42,743 bases of DNA from Bacillota bacterium (GTDB lineage: Bacteria; Bacillota; UBA4882; UBA8346), in NCBI GenBank assembly GCA_023417475.1, contig JAEZFP010000016.1, forward strand, positions 1 to 42,743, given 5' to 3'. A model generated the notes under the pieces. The model saw only the letters and a list, made by a program, of their open reading frames with translations, ran no database searches and was not told the DNA's origin. A program made the position numbers and the translations under genes. Shown piece by piece: positions 15,928 to 25,520 of the stretch (position 1 is its first letter; each line of letters begins with the position of its first letter).

Positions 15928-17484
15928 ATGAAACGCACGAATAGACCGATCGTAAAAAATATTGCGATCGTTGGAACGATCTTGGTGGGAATCGCCAATT
16001 TACTTTATTTGCCTGTCAACAACCTTCATCCCGATGAAGCGTATTATTGGGTATGGTCGCGTAACCTCGCTTGGGGATATTTCGACAATTCGCCAATGGT
16101 TGCCTATGTTATCCGCTTTTTTACCTCCTTTGGCGATTCGGTATTTTGGGTACGGTTACCTGCTCTGTTGGTTTGGTTATGGTTAGTCTGTTTTATCTAC
16201 TGGTTTACCAAAAAGCTATACAAAAGTTCCCAAGCCGGTTTCCTGGCTTTATTGATTGGCTTATTTGTCCCGTTGTTAACATCCGGCAGCCATATTATGA
16301 CTCATGATATTCCGTTAATGTTCTTTGCCAGTCTGGTCTTTTACTTTCTCTATGGAGCCGTGGAAGAAGGCAAAAAAAACGCTTGGTATGGCGTGGGGAT
16401 CTTTTTGGGGTTTGCCCTGTTTTCCAAATTTCAAGCCGCGTTGTTGGGCGTCATTATCCTGGCGATGCTACTGTTCCGTTCCTCCAAACGCCATTGGTTG
16501 ACCCAAAAGGAACCTTACTGCGCCGCTTTAATTAGCCTGTTAATATTCTCGCCTGTTCTTTATTGGAATGCCACCCATCGTTGGGCGGCTTTTGCTTTTC
16601 AATTTGAACACGGCATTCACCGTGTGATGAAGTTAGAAAATTTACTGGAATTTTGGGGTGGCCAAGCGCTAATCTTTTCACTTCTGTTTTTCGCCTTGGG
16701 TTATTACGCTGTCAAACGCACCTTCAGCTGGCATTTACGTAAAGCTCCCGATGTGTTCCTAATGTACTCATTTTTACCAATCTTTCTGTTTTTCAGTTTC
16801 ACGAGTTTGACTTATCCGGCTTTACCAAACTGGCCGGCGATCGCCTATCCGCCTTCCATCATTTTTTTAGGCGCCCAACTGCAACGGTCGTTTGAGTATT
16901 TCGGCCGGATTCGTCGCATGTTGTTATGGACTTTTTTGATTTTTTCCTTCGGCATCAGCGCGCTCTTGTTAACCATCGTGCGTTACCCGGAATTACTCGT
17001 TTCCCATTTGAATATCCAGCTTTCGTCGGGGCAGATTATCGCCAATTCTACTTACGGTTGGTCCAAACTTGGTCAACGCGTCGACCGGGCAATCGATCAA
17101 TATCTGCCAAATGAAAAAGTGGCGCCGGTATTTGGCGACTCCTATCAAGTCGCCGCGGAATTACAATATTATGTCTCCAAACCGGCTATGGTTTTTACCA
17201 CCCGTGAAGCCCACCGCTGCCATTTTGACTATGTCACCATGGACAGTATCGCGAAATTTAACGGTCAAAGCGGAATCCTGGTTCTCAAAGATCGCTTGCC
17301 GCCTTCCGCCGTAAAGTATTTTCACGGGATTGCATTGGTCGAACATTTCACAGTCAAACGTTTTGGACAGTCCGTCCGCGATTTCTATATCTACCGTTTC
17401 GCGAAACTCGACGCGCCCGCACTCTATGAAATGGCGGCCAACAAGCCATTAGGTTATCCGGGAAAATATAAAGATTCCCAATGA
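15928..17484 (+). CDS. GT39/ArnT-like membrane glycosyltransferase
   Basis: The 518-residue polytopic membrane protein looks like the GT-C fold family that includes protein O-mannosyltransferases (GT39) and ArnT. It moves sugars from polyprenyl-phosphate donors to acceptors on the outer face of the cytoplasmic membrane. HPDEAYYWVWS (about residues 31-41) carries the acidic catalytic motif, followed by GYFDNSPM and THDIPLMFF in the next loops. About ten transmembrane helices are followed by a C-terminal soluble part of about 150 residues. GAGGGC lies 8 bases before the ATG. The acceptor (lipid, glycan or protein) is not evident. Confidence 0.85.
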   Translation: MKRTNRPIVKNIAIVGTILVGIANLLYLPVNNLHPDEAYYWVWSRNLAWGYFDNSPMVAYVIRFFTSFGDSVFWVRLPALLVWLWLVCFIYWFTKKLYKSSQAGFLALLIGLFVPLLTSGSHIMTHDIPLMFFASLVFYFLYGAVEEGKKNAWYGVGIFLGFALFSKFQAALLGVIILAMLLFRSSKRHWLTQKEPYCAALISLLIFSPVLYWNATHRWAAFAFQFEHGIHRVMKLENLLEFWGGQALIFSLLFFALGYYAVKRTFSWHLRKAPDVFLMYSFLPIFLFFSFTSLTYPALPNWPAIAYPPSIIFLGAQLQRSFEYFGRIRRMLLWTFLIFSFGISALLLTIVRYPELLVSHLNIQLSSGQIIANSTYGWSKLGQRVDRAIDQYLPNEKVAPVFGDSYQVAAELQYYVSKPAMVFTTREAHRCHFDYVTMDSIAKFNGQSGILVLKDRLPPSAVKYFHGIALVEHFTVKRFGQSVRDFYIYRFAKLDAPALYEMAANKPLGYPGKYKDSQ

Positions 17485-17534
17485 GCAATCCCTGACTTGC
17501 GTCTTGGAGCTTACCATGATTAACCAAAGAAATC

Positions 17535-17561
17535 GTCCAATGAACGTATGGTCCATTGGAC
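17535..17561. terminator. Hairpin between convergent genes
   Basis: GTCCAATG and CATTGGAC are perfect inverted copies around an 11-base loop, between the convergent glycosyltransferase and PAP2 genes. There is no T tract on either side, so termination is uncertain. Confidence 0.4.
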
Positions 17562-17580
17562 AACAGCTCTTTAAAGAAAA

Positions 17581-18126
17581 TCAGCCCCAAAAATAACCAT
17601 AGCCCAAACAGGTAATCAGGGCGAATACCGCACCAACCAAAAAACCGACCGCTACGTCCAACGGATAATGAACTCCGCAATACACCCGTGAAAAACCGAT
17701 GATCAATGAAAGACCGATAAACCAGACGCCGATCTGGGGCGCGAACCAACTGATCACCAAAGCGGTACCGAAATTATTGGCCGAATGCGCCGATGGAAAC
17801 GACAGTCGGCCTGCCTTCACCATTCGGTGGGCATCGGGCAACGTCAGTCCGGGTCGCAACCGCCCGAATTTACGTTTAATAAGGTTACAGAGTTGATCGG
17901 ATAAAGCAACCACCATGGCGATTAGAACCATGATTGTTCTGATGGTTGGAGTCCCGAAGATCCATAAAAAAATAAACACAATCAAAAACGGTACCCGAAA
18001 ATAATGTTCATTGGTGATCACCGGCATTATCCAGTCAAACCAACGATTCTTCAAACGATGGTTAATAAAATAAAAGGCTTTGCGGTCAATGGCTGTCAAT
18101 CTCCGTTTAATCGACATCCGGCGCAT
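17581..18126 (-). CDS. PAP2 family membrane phosphatase
   Basis: The 181-residue integral membrane protein belongs to the PAP2/undecaprenyl-diphosphatase-like acid phosphatases. The three-part active site is complete: KRKFGRLRP, PSAHS and SRVYCGVHYPLD. It likely removes phosphate from a lipid phosphate such as undecaprenyl diphosphate or phosphatidylglycerol phosphate on the outer face of the membrane. It lies convergent with the glycosyltransferase gene, which also depends on polyprenyl phosphate carriers; a functional link is only suggestive. ATG at 18126 or GTG at 18132 is the start; GGAAAG favours the ATG. Confidence 0.88.
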   Translation of the reverse strand: MRRMSIKRRLTAIDRKAFYFINHRLKNRWFDWIMPVITNEHYFRVPFLIVFIFLWIFGTPTIRTIMVLIAMVVALSDQLCNLIKRKFGRLRPGLTLPDAHRMVKAGRLSFPSAHSANNFGTALVISWFAPQIGVWFIGLSLIIGFSRVYCGVHYPLDVAVGFLVGAVFALITCLGYGYFWG

Positions 18127-18176
18127 CCACACTCTTTCCGTAAAACATTAAAACGGCCTTTTTGTTCTGGAATAGA

Positions 18177-18608
18177 TTAACGTAAGTATTCCCGGTATTG
18201 ACTGTCAACCGACTGTAAAAATTGCTTTGATTCATCCCACATATTGAGATTAACGATCTGATCCATGGTAAAGAAGCGGACCGATCGTCCTTCGGGGTTT
18301 TCCAAAACCGTCTCGAGATATTTCATCAAAAATAAGTGGGTGTCAATATGGATTGTTGTTTGATAACGATTCCATTGATATTGATAACTACCAAGATCTT
18401 TGAGTACGCGAACTTTAACGCCCGCTTCCTCCATCACTTCACGAACGGCGGTTGTCGCTGGAGATTCACCGTTTTCAATATGTCCGGCCGGGACGATCCA
18501 CCGGTTCTTACTGGAATTGCTAGTTACAAGCAGGTATTGGATTACACCTTCATTGAGCCTAAAAACAATTCCGCCCGCCCGTTGTTCGCTGATTATTTGG
18601 GTCATCAT
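18177..18608 (-). CDS. Nudix hydrolase
   Basis: The 143-residue protein has a complete Nudix box, GHIENGESPATTAVREVMEEAG, which binds metal and cleaves nucleoside-diphosphate-linked compounds. AGGIVFR at the N-terminus and the size fit the bis(5'-nucleosyl)-tetraphosphatase-like or general MutT groups; the substrate is unassigned. The start at 18608 follows GGGGTGG; codons from 18647 lack an RBS. A palindromic terminator separates it from rodA, so it is probably not part of the division cluster. Confidence 0.88.
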   Translation of the reverse strand: MMTQIISEQRAGGIVFRLNEGVIQYLLVTSNSSKNRWIVPAGHIENGESPATTAVREVMEEAGVKVRVLKDLGSYQYQWNRYQTTIHIDTHLFLMKYLETVLENPEGRSVRFFTMDQIVNLNMWDESKQFLQSVDSQYREYLR

Positions 18609-18670
18609 TGCCACCCCGTTATTTATGTCGTAGTGATATCTGTGCAACGATCTGTAATATTTACCGCAAA

Positions 18671-18704
18671 ATTAAAACATCTGTTGATCAACAGATGTTT
18701 TAAT
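18671..18704. terminator. Perfect 34-bp palindromic terminator after rodA
   Basis: The sequence ATTAAAACATCTGTTGAT is followed directly by its exact inverted copy. With AAAA and TTTT at the ends it can act as an intrinsic terminator in either direction. It ends two bases before the rodA stop codon and closes the minCDE-rodA transcript. Confidence 0.8.
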
Positions 18705-18706
18705 CG

Positions 18707-19837
18707 CTAAAACATAATTTTTTGGCGGCGCGCCCAAATATTGGTCAAAATACCAATGGACGCAAGATTGGCGATCATCGAACTTCCGCCGGAACTGATA
18801 AACGGCAAGGGAATCCCGGTAATCGGCATGATTCCCATGTTCATTCCGACATTTTCAAGAATATGAAAGAGAAACATCGAAATAATCCCAACCGCCATAA
18901 TCGTTCCGGTTTTATCCCGGGCTTGATAGGCAATACGAATCCCCCGCCAAATTAACGTGAAAAAGAGAAAGAGGACCCCAAATGACCCGATAAAGCCCAG
19001 TTCTTCGCAGAGTACGGCAAAGATGAAGTCGGTGTGGTTTTCAGGAAGATATCCCAGTCGTCCTTGGGTTCCCCGGAACAACCCTTTTCCGAAAAATTGA
19101 CCGGAACCCACGGCAATTACCGCTTGACGGACATTCCAACCACTTCCTTGCGGGTCGCGCTGGGGATCGATAAAGCTCGTTAAACGGTTGATCTGATATT
19201 GTTTGAGCGGAAAAGGGACATTGTCAGGGAAAAAGTAATGAGCGGTAAATAACAAAGCAACCAAGGCAATACCCGAAAATATCAGTGTAAACAGCTTCCA
19301 CCCTGGCGCACCGGCAGTATACATCATGGTAAACATGAAAAAGATGAACACTAATGCCGTTCCGAGGTCAGGTTGGAGTAATATTAACGCGAGTGGAATA
19401 CCGACAAAGAGAAACGGCCCTAAAAAGCTATAAAAAGAAGTTAAACTCTCCTTTTCCGCCAGGTACTTTCCAAATGTGACAATCATGATAACCTTCGAAA
19501 ACTCCGACGGTTGCACCCCGAAAAGCCAACTTTGAGCACCGTTACCGCTGCGCCCAAGCGGCGTTAATACCAGGATTAACATGAGAATGTTGAAAATATA
19601 GAGAAATTGCGCCATCCGATCGGAGATCCGGTAATCGGAGAATAACAGCCCACCGAGGAGTAATGTTCCAATCACGACGGCCACTGCTTGTTTTTTGACA
19701 AAAGCAAACGGATCGCCTTGGGTAAGGCCAACTTTAGCATGGGTGGCGCTATAAACCATCGTAAGTCCCACGATGATTAATATTGCAACAACCACCAGTA
19801 ATGTAAAATCGACATTTTTCAACAACCGACGGTCCAA
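18707..19837 (-). CDS. rodA: Rod-shape peptidoglycan glycosyltransferase RodA (SEDS family)
   Basis: RodA polymerises lipid II into glycan strands of the lateral wall together with the class B PBP2 encoded upstream. The roughly 376-residue protein has ten membrane segments and the SEDS hallmarks: VQPSEFSKV, LLQPDLGTA, the PENHTDFIFA loop, and GIPLPFISSGGSS at the end. An ATG at 19843 is too close to AGAGGAGG, so TTG at 19837 (7-base spacing) is preferred. A TATAAT at 19864-19869 suggests a local promoter whose transcript would start too late to use the ATG at 19861. RodA lies downstream of minE, past a terminator. Confidence 0.94.
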   Translation of the reverse strand: MDRRLLKNVDFTLLVVVAILIIVGLTMVYSATHAKVGLTQGDPFAFVKKQAVAVVIGTLLLGGLLFSDYRISDRMAQFLYIFNILMLILVLTPLGRSGNGAQSWLFGVQPSEFSKVIMIVTFGKYLAEKESLTSFYSFLGPFLFVGIPLALILLQPDLGTALVFIFFMFTMMYTAGAPGWKLFTLIFSGIALVALLFTAHYFFPDNVPFPLKQYQINRLTSFIDPQRDPQGSGWNVRQAVIAVGSGQFFGKGLFRGTQGRLGYLPENHTDFIFAVLCEELGFIGSFGVLFLFFTLIWRGIRIAYQARDKTGTIMAVGIISMFLFHILENVGMNMGIMPITGIPLPFISSGGSSMIANLASIGILTNIWARRQKIMF

Positions 19838-19913
19838 GGCCATGCCTCCTCTACCACGCATTTATTATATCCCGTTCCCAAGTGTAAGTCTACCAGAAAA
19901 AAGTTCCTAAGGC

Positions 19914-19956
19914 AAAAGAAAAAACGGCTAACTACGCTGTGTAAGTTAACCGTTTT
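19914..19956 (-). terminator. Terminator after minE
   Basis: The minus strand reads AAAACGGTTAACT, 10-base loop, AGTTAGCCGTTTT followed by more T residues, about 75 bases past the minE stop codon. It separates minCDE from rodA. Confidence 0.75.
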
Positions 19957-20031
19957 CATACCATCGAAAAGGACAAACCATCTATACCGATCAAGTCACG
20001 TAACCATTATATCAAACTTCGCAACAATCGG

Positions 20032-20286
20032 TTAGCGACGAATCCGCTTGACGGGAATATTGGCAGTTAAAGCGGCAGAACGTTCGGTTGAGGTCAAATT
20101 GACATCCATCGTCTGCTCGTCAATATCCATATATTTTGAAATCACCTGGATCATCTCTTCTTTTAAAGACTCCATCAATCCCGGCGAAACACTGGCCCGG
20201 TCATGGACTAACACCAGCCGTAACCGTTCAACCGCCCGTTCTTTGCTTGAGGTATCGTCGCGCAGGAATTTGTTAATTAAATCCAT
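20032..20286 (-). CDS. minE: Cell division topological specificity factor MinE
   Basis: MinE stimulates the MinD ATPase and drives the pole-to-pole oscillation that keeps MinC away from midcell. The 84-residue protein has the N-terminal amphipathic membrane-targeting start MDLINKFLRDD, the SKERAVERLRLVLVHDRA anti-MinCD segment and the C-terminal dimerisation domain. GGGGGTAAC precedes the ATG at 20286. It follows minD at 59 bases. MinE is present instead of DivIVA/MinJ control, as in many clostridia and other Firmicutes. Confidence 0.95.
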   Translation of the reverse strand: MDLINKFLRDDTSSKERAVERLRLVLVHDRASVSPGLMESLKEEMIQVISKYMDIDEQTMDVNLTSTERSAALTANIPVKRIRR

Positions 20287-20345
20287 TTTGTTACCCCCGT
20301 TTACTTTCAAATCCGAAAATAGCGATGGCAGAATTGTCAAATTGT

Positions 20346-21140
20346 TTATTTTTTGATCATCCGCTTGAGCTTTTCAAGAATGCCAAGATCATAATCGAGT
20401 GACATGAAAGGTATTTTTTCTCCTTCCAACCGCGCCACAATATTCCGAAACGCTTGGCCGGCCCGGGAAGAATTATCCATTACCGCCGGTTCGCCGCGAT
20501 TGGTGGAGATAATGATACTTTGGTCGTCCGGCACCACGCCAAGCAAATCAATGGCAAGGATGTCATTAACATCGTCAATATTCATCATATCGCCTTTGCG
20601 CACCATCTCCGGGCGCACGCGGTTGATAACCAACTGCGGGGTGGCGAATTCATTGGCTTGTAATAAACCGATGATCCGGTCGGCATCCCGGACGGCGGAA
20701 ACATCGGGGGTGGTCACGATGACCGCTTGATCAGCGCCGGCGATCGCATTGCGGAATCCTTGCTCAATCCCGGCCGGACAATCGATCAGGATCACATCAA
20801 ATTCCTTCCGCAACTCGTCGCAAAGCTCTTTCATCTGTTCCGGCTTGACGGCGTCTTTCTCTCGGGTCTGCGCCGCCGGTAACAGATACAAGTTCTCGAA
20901 CCGTTTATCCTTAATCAACGCTTGTTTAATCTTGCATTGTTTCTCGACCACATGAACCAGATCATAGACGATCCGGTTTTCTAAACCCATCACAACATCC
21001 AAATTCCGCAAACCGATATCCGCATCAATCAGAACCGTTTTCCGGCTCCGAAGCGCTAAACCGACCCCGATATTGGCAGTGGTGGTGGTCTTGCCGACAC
21101 CGCCTTTGCCAGAGGTCACCACAATAACTCGACCCGACAT
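20346..21140 (-). CDS. minD: Septum-site determining ATPase MinD
   Basis: MinD is a membrane-binding ATPase that recruits MinC. The 264-residue protein has the deviant Walker A motif GKGGVGKTT (residues 11-19), DADIGLRNLDVVMG, and DCPAGIE. Its C-terminal LEKLKRMIKK helix is the membrane-targeting sequence used by MinD dimers. AGGAGGT precedes the ATG. It lies between minC (44 bases upstream) and minE in one transcript. Confidence 0.97.
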   Translation of the reverse strand: MSGRVIVVTSGKGGVGKTTTTANIGVGLALRSRKTVLIDADIGLRNLDVVMGLENRIVYDLVHVVEKQCKIKQALIKDKRFENLYLLPAAQTREKDAVKPEQMKELCDELRKEFDVILIDCPAGIEQGFRNAIAGADQAVIVTTPDVSAVRDADRIIGLLQANEFATPQLVINRVRPEMVRKGDMMNIDDVNDILAIDLLGVVPDDQSIIISTNRGEPAVMDNSSRAGQAFRNIVARLEGEKIPFMSLDYDLGILEKLKRMIKK

Positions 21141-21184
21141 ATAAAAAAACCTCCTCGTTGCTCTTAAAGCTACTCCGTTAACTA

Positions 21185-21859
21185 TTAGTTTGAGAGCGCG
21201 GGCTTAACCTCAATCAAATCGTCCTTGATTTTAGCAACCTCAGGCCCCAAAAAACCGGACTCACTTTTCTTTTTTTCCGCCGGTCCCCGGGTAATCACGC
21301 CGGCGATTCGGATTTGGGTTGGATTAAACTGAAAGGCATAAATCTTGGCCGTCTTGTCGCCGGCCGCACCGGCATGAGCGGTTCCCCGTAGCGTGCCGAG
21401 AATAATAATATCTCCGCTCGCCACGACTTCAGCGCCGGGATTCACGTCGCCCATAATCACCAAGTTACCGTCAAACTCAATACGTTGCCCGGAACGAACC
21501 GTCCGTTTAACCGAAATGGTTCCAATAAAATCATCACTTTCGTCAGCACGATAATTCTGATTGACCTGAGCGTTTAGACTCGACTCTCCCACTACTTTAA
21601 AGAGGATTAACCCGGATTGATGCAACAATTCTTGGAGTGCTTCCCGTTGGGTTTCATCCAATTTCCGTTTGCCAACCTTGACAGAGATTTTAGCTCCTTT
21701 GAAAAAATCCTGGGCCTGTTGCAGTTGGGTATGCAACTGCTCAAGATATTTTTCAAATGGTCCGTTCTCCGGAATTAATAACGCTAAGCCATTCTTATAC
21801 CCTTTAAAAACAACAGTCGCAAGTTCATCCGCTGTTTTTTTGGTGCTATGTGCAATCAT
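21185..21859 (-). CDS. minC: Septum-site determining protein MinC
   Basis: MinC blocks FtsZ polymerisation where MinD places it. The 224-residue protein has an N-terminal FtsZ-inhibiting domain (about 1-105) and a C-terminal beta-helix that binds MinD, recognised by RTVRSGQRIEFDGNLVIMGD, VNPGAEVVASGDIIILGTLRG and AGAAGD. TAGGAG precedes the ATG. It is the first gene of minCDE, after the terminator that closes the mre-mrdA transcript. The last 25 residues are a non-conserved charged tail. Confidence 0.95.
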   Translation of the reverse strand: MIAHSTKKTADELATVVFKGYKNGLALLIPENGPFEKYLEQLHTQLQQAQDFFKGAKISVKVGKRKLDETQREALQELLHQSGLILFKVVGESSLNAQVNQNYRADESDDFIGTISVKRTVRSGQRIEFDGNLVIMGDVNPGAEVVASGDIIILGTLRGTAHAGAAGDKTAKIYAFQFNPTQIRIAGVITRGPAEKKKSESGFLGPEVAKIKDDLIEVKPALSN

Positions 21860-21950
21860 AAAAAACTCCTATCATCGACAAAGTTGGATTAAAATAAATT
21901 TTCCATGATTTGATTATAGAATTTATAATCGTTATAGAATTCGCGATTTC

Positions 21951-21977
21951 AAAAAAAAATCCTCCTGGAATGGAGGA
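21951..21977 (-). terminator. Terminator of the mreBCD-mrdA transcript
   Basis: TCCTCC / GGAGGA stem with a 6-base loop, followed on the minus strand by nine T residues. It lies between mrdA and minC. Confidence 0.85.
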
Positions 21978-22039
21978 AGATGCATATTTTAGCTATGCCA
22001 TTTTAATTTATCCCGAATTCGGGACGATAAGATCTCTAC

Positions 22040-24076
22040 TTATTCAGTGATTGCTCCGGCATTGACGCCATTCGGCTTCGGATTTGGAGCTTGCTCCGGC
22101 GGGGCTGATTGATTTTGAACCGGACCCGAGGTGTTTTGTCCGTCGGAAGCCGGTTTCGTTGGATCATTCGCAACCGGAGCCGTTGCGTTGGGATCCGGAG
22201 TGGTATTCCCGGTACTGTTTGCAGGCCGGTTATTACCGGGGGTTTCCTTTGGTTTCTCATCCAACCGAAAGAAGGCTTCAAGAATTTTTCGGGCAACCGG
22301 CGCAGCTCCACCGCTTCCGGAACCACCTTGTTCGATGTAAACAATAACGACAATCTGCGGATCGTTGGCTGGGGCGTAACAAGCAAACACTCCCGAGTTG
22401 TCGTAGGGCGGTTTTTGGACCGTACCGGTCTTGCCCGCTACCGGATATTTATCCAGCGGAAATTTGGAAAAAGCATACGAAGCGGTTCCTTCGTTAACGA
22501 CCTCCGAAAGCCCTTTCCGGACAATCTCCATAACCGACGGGGGCACATCCAGCTTCGACGTTACAGTCGGTTTGTTCGTTAACAGCACTTTACCGTCAGG
22601 AGCGGTGATTTGGGAGACCAACTGCGGTTGATAAACCGTACCGCCATTGGCGATAGCCTCATAAACTTGGGCCAACTGCAATGGGGTGACTGTCAGATAG
22701 CCCTGCCCGATTGCAAAATGGGATGTTTCGATTGGATACCATTTATCTTTGAAATGCTGTTTTTTCCATTCGGTATCGGGAATAAATCCAGCGGCTTCAC
22801 CGGGATAAAGATTAATTCCGGTCGGTTTTCCGAGGCCGAAATAGCGACTGTATTTGGCGATAATATCCGGACCGATCAAACGTCCGAGATCCGACATTAC
22901 AATATTACAGGAATTTTTTAATCCATCAACAATGGTTTCCGTTCCATGACCCTTCAAATTCCAACATTTAAAATTTTTCCCCCACACTGGGTCGAGCCCG
23001 TTGCAATAGAACGTCTTTTTGTCATCAACCTTGTGTTCCATTAAAGCCGATAACACAGTGATCGGCTTAAACGTCGAACCCGGTTGAAACTCGCCCTGGA
23101 CGTTCCGGTTGCTCAAGGGATGCAAAGGATTGTTGTATAATTTTTTGGCAATCTCCGGGGTGATAATCCCCGTGAATAGATTGGGATCGTAGCCCGGTTT
23201 GCTGACCATCGCCAACACGTTCCCATTCCGGGGATCCAAGGCGATCACCGAACCGGAACGGGCGTTGCGCCATTCGGTATTCTTTTGAAGGTTGATTAGT
23301 TGATCGGCCAACGCCTTTTCGGCGGTCATTTGAACTTTCTGATCGATTGTTAAATGAAGGTTATTGCCGGGAACCGGATCGACATTGCCTAACATTCGCA
23401 ACGGCCGACCGTTGATATCAACCTCAAAATTTTTCCCGCCTTCAACCCCGCGTAAATATTCTTCGTAAGTCCGCTCTAATCCGGTCTTGCCAATCAAATC
23501 GCCGGATTTATACCCTTTGGCTTTCAACTGACTCAACTCGTCGGCGTTGATCTCCCGGATATACCCGAACAAATGACTGGCATACTCGCCGTAAGGATAG
23601 GAACGAATCGGAATGTCATCCACTTCGACACCGGGCAGATTCATTTTGGATTCGAGAATTTTGATCACCGTCGCCGAATCCAAATCTTTGGCGATCGGAA
23701 CGTATTGATACGGACTGCGCGGTTGTTTGGGATCAGGAGTCAGCTTAGCCTGGATCTCAGCTACCGGCATTTTTAATAACTTGCTTAATAAAGCCAAAAC
23801 CTCCGGCTTATTCTTGACATCTTCGGGAACGACCGAAACAATGTGGGAGATCCGGCTGGTGGCGATGATCTTGCCCTCCCGGTCATAGAATATCCCCCGC
23901 GGCGCGTTAATCCGGAAAACCCGGACTTGATTTTGGCGCGATTGCACCATAATGGTTGCTCCTTGCATAATCTGGAGAATCCACAACCGGACAAGCAGCA
24001 ACGCAAAGATCGCTAAAACAATCCCCGCAATAATTTTGAATTTATGCTCCAGATTTCTTAAAGCCGTCTCTTCCAC
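22040..24076 (-). CDS. mrdA: Elongasome transpeptidase PBP2
   Basis: This class B penicillin-binding protein cross-links peptidoglycan made by RodA during side-wall growth. The roughly 678-residue protein has an N-terminal membrane anchor (about 15-38), a dimerisation/pedestal domain starting at NAPRGIFYDR, and a transpeptidase domain with SxxK as STFK, SxN as SCN and KTG as AGKTGTVQ. The last 55 residues after FRLDE are a low-complexity Asn/Pro/Thr tail outside the cell, of unknown role. GTG at 24076 gives better spacing from GGGGG than TTG at 24082. It lies 53 bases downstream of mreD, in a shape operon. Confidence 0.95.
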   Translation of the reverse strand: MEETALRNLEHKFKIIAGIVLAIFALLLVRLWILQIMQGATIMVQSRQNQVRVFRINAPRGIFYDREGKIIATSRISHIVSVVPEDVKNKPEVLALLSKLLKMPVAEIQAKLTPDPKQPRSPYQYVPIAKDLDSATVIKILESKMNLPGVEVDDIPIRSYPYGEYASHLFGYIREINADELSQLKAKGYKSGDLIGKTGLERTYEEYLRGVEGGKNFEVDINGRPLRMLGNVDPVPGNNLHLTIDQKVQMTAEKALADQLINLQKNTEWRNARSGSVIALDPRNGNVLAMVSKPGYDPNLFTGIITPEIAKKLYNNPLHPLSNRNVQGEFQPGSTFKPITVLSALMEHKVDDKKTFYCNGLDPVWGKNFKCWNLKGHGTETIVDGLKNSCNIVMSDLGRLIGPDIIAKYSRYFGLGKPTGINLYPGEAAGFIPDTEWKKQHFKDKWYPIETSHFAIGQGYLTVTPLQLAQVYEAIANGGTVYQPQLVSQITAPDGKVLLTNKPTVTSKLDVPPSVMEIVRKGLSEVVNEGTASYAFSKFPLDKYPVAGKTGTVQKPPYDNSGVFACYAPANDPQIVVIVYIEQGGSGSGGAAPVARKILEAFFRLDEKPKETPGNNRPANSTGNTTPDPNATAPVANDPTKPASDGQNTSGPVQNQSAPPEQAPNPKPNGVNAGAITE

Positions 24077-24129
24077 AGCCAAAAGCCCCCATTACGGTAT
24101 TTTAAAGCAATAACCCGTGTCCCAAAATG

Positions 24130-24627
24130 TTACGACGCCCGTTCGATAATGAACCGTTCCGCTTTTAACAGATAAAAATAGACCAGCGGGGCCAAAACGG
24201 CGTTATACAAAGCTTGGGGAAGTACGATACTGATAATGGCGCCCCAAAAATTAAAGTTAGCCATAAAAGCCATATGCATGACAACGGAGAAAGTATTAAA
24301 AAGCAGGGTGCCAAATAAAACGGCAATAAAAGGCACTAACAAATTATCTTTGAAAATATTCTTTTCAAGCAATCCCGCGCAATATCCCGCCAACATTTTC
24401 GAGAGCGCCTCGATGCCAATCACGCCGCCGCTCAGTAAATTGAGAAAAAACCCGGCTAATAATCCAAAGAGGAGCCCTTCATCGGGCCCCCGTAACAAAC
24501 CGTATGAGATCACCAAGATCAATACCAAGTCCGGTATGATCTGCCAAGGTAAATTCAACCCCGCCAACCAAGTGGCCTGGATTGCCACACTCAAGATTAC
24601 ACTGATCGTTAAGATGGTGATTCTCAT
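24130..24627 (-). CDS. mreD: Rod-shape determining protein MreD
   Basis: MreD is an integral membrane component of the elongasome that works with MreC and RodA. The 165-residue protein has about five hydrophobic segments and the conserved DLVLILVISYGLLRGPDEGLLFGL region. GGGAGG precedes the ATG. Its start overlaps the mreC stop codon by four bases (ATGA), so translation is coupled. Position between mreC and mrdA supports the call, as the family is poorly conserved in sequence. Confidence 0.92.
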   Translation of the reverse strand: MRITILTISVILSVAIQATWLAGLNLPWQIIPDLVLILVISYGLLRGPDEGLLFGLLAGFFLNLLSGGVIGIEALSKMLAGYCAGLLEKNIFKDNLLVPFIAVLFGTLLFNTFSVVMHMAFMANFNFWGAIISIVLPQALYNAVLAPLVYFYLLKAERFIIERAS

Positions 24628-25520
24628 GGCTGGCCTCCCTCGGGCGCCGAAGCGGTTGGAGGAACCGGCGTGGCGACCGGCAGCGGCTGATCATGTTTTG
24701 CTTTGATTACATAGACCAGCCGCAAACTCCCAAGTTTAACCACCGGTTTAACAGCCGCTTTATTAACCAAGTTATTTGCGCCCTTACTAATTTGGAGCAC
24801 TTTGCCGATGGGAATTCCGCGCGGGAAAATATCGCTGGTCTCGGCCGTGCGGATCAGATCCCCTTTTTTCAGGTTGATAAAATACGTTTCGACAGCCGGT
24901 TTCACAGTGCATTCACCTTGCAAAAACCCCCCGCCGGTAACTAAAACCATATCACCGGTCCGTTCCACCACGCCACCGACAAAATTTCCTTCGCGGGGGT
25001 CGGTGATTAAAATAACTTCCGACGAATGGGTCCGAACTTCACCAATCCGCCCCACCACTCCCTGGGGATTAATGACCGCCATATTTTTACGAACGCCGTC
25101 GGCGCTCCCTTTATTAATGACCAACGTCCGATACCAATTGCTAGGATTGGCAGAAACCGTTTCCGCAGCGATCAAATCATGCGGTTGAGCGTCCTGAAAT
25201 TTCAAGGCATCCCGCAACCGTTGATTTTCAGCTTTTAAGGAATCCAAACCTACCTGACGCGCTTCAAGGTGGCTCATCGTCAAACGTAGCCGATCGTTAT
25301 CCGCTTTCAACCGGCTTAACCGGCTGACTGTCCGCCAACTGTCATCAACCATTCCACCCATCCGGTTAAAGATGCTCTCCAAGGGAGCCATAGCCGTATT
25401 AAAGAAAAACTCAATTTTCCCTTCTTGCGTACGTTCCCGTGAAGTGACAAACATTCCCCAGGTAATGATTAAAATAATCAAAGCCACCACTAAATAACGG
25501 CGATCAGCAAATAAATGCAC
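24624..25520 (-). CDS. mreC: Rod-shape determining protein MreC
   Basis: MreC is a single-pass membrane protein whose outer beta-barrel domains activate PBP2-RodA. The 298-residue protein has an N-terminal anchor (about 8-27), a coiled coil (about 60-105, with LEARQVGLDSLKAENQRL) and two beta domains containing NPQGVVGRIGEV and ITDPREGNFVGGVVERTGD. A Pro-rich C-terminal tail follows. GTG start with AAGGGTG at 7-base spacing. It lies 75 bases after mreB. Confidence 0.95.
   Translation of the reverse strand: MHLFADRRYLVVALIILIITWGMFVTSRERTQEGKIEFFFNTAMAPLESIFNRMGGMVDDSWRTVSRLSRLKADNDRLRLTMSHLEARQVGLDSLKAENQRLRDALKFQDAQPHDLIAAETVSANPSNWYRTLVINKGSADGVRKNMAVINPQGVVGRIGEVRTHSSEVILITDPREGNFVGGVVERTGDMVLVTGGGFLQGECTVKPAVETYFINLKKGDLIRTAETSDIFPRGIPIGKVLQISKGANNLVNKAAVKPVVKLGSLRLVYVIKAKHDQPLPVATPVPPTASAPEGGQP

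Noticed and set aside
21911..21945. TATAAT-like motif before minC as a defined promoter
   Set aside because: The -10 is good but no acceptable -35 lies at 16-18 bp; not listed as a feature.
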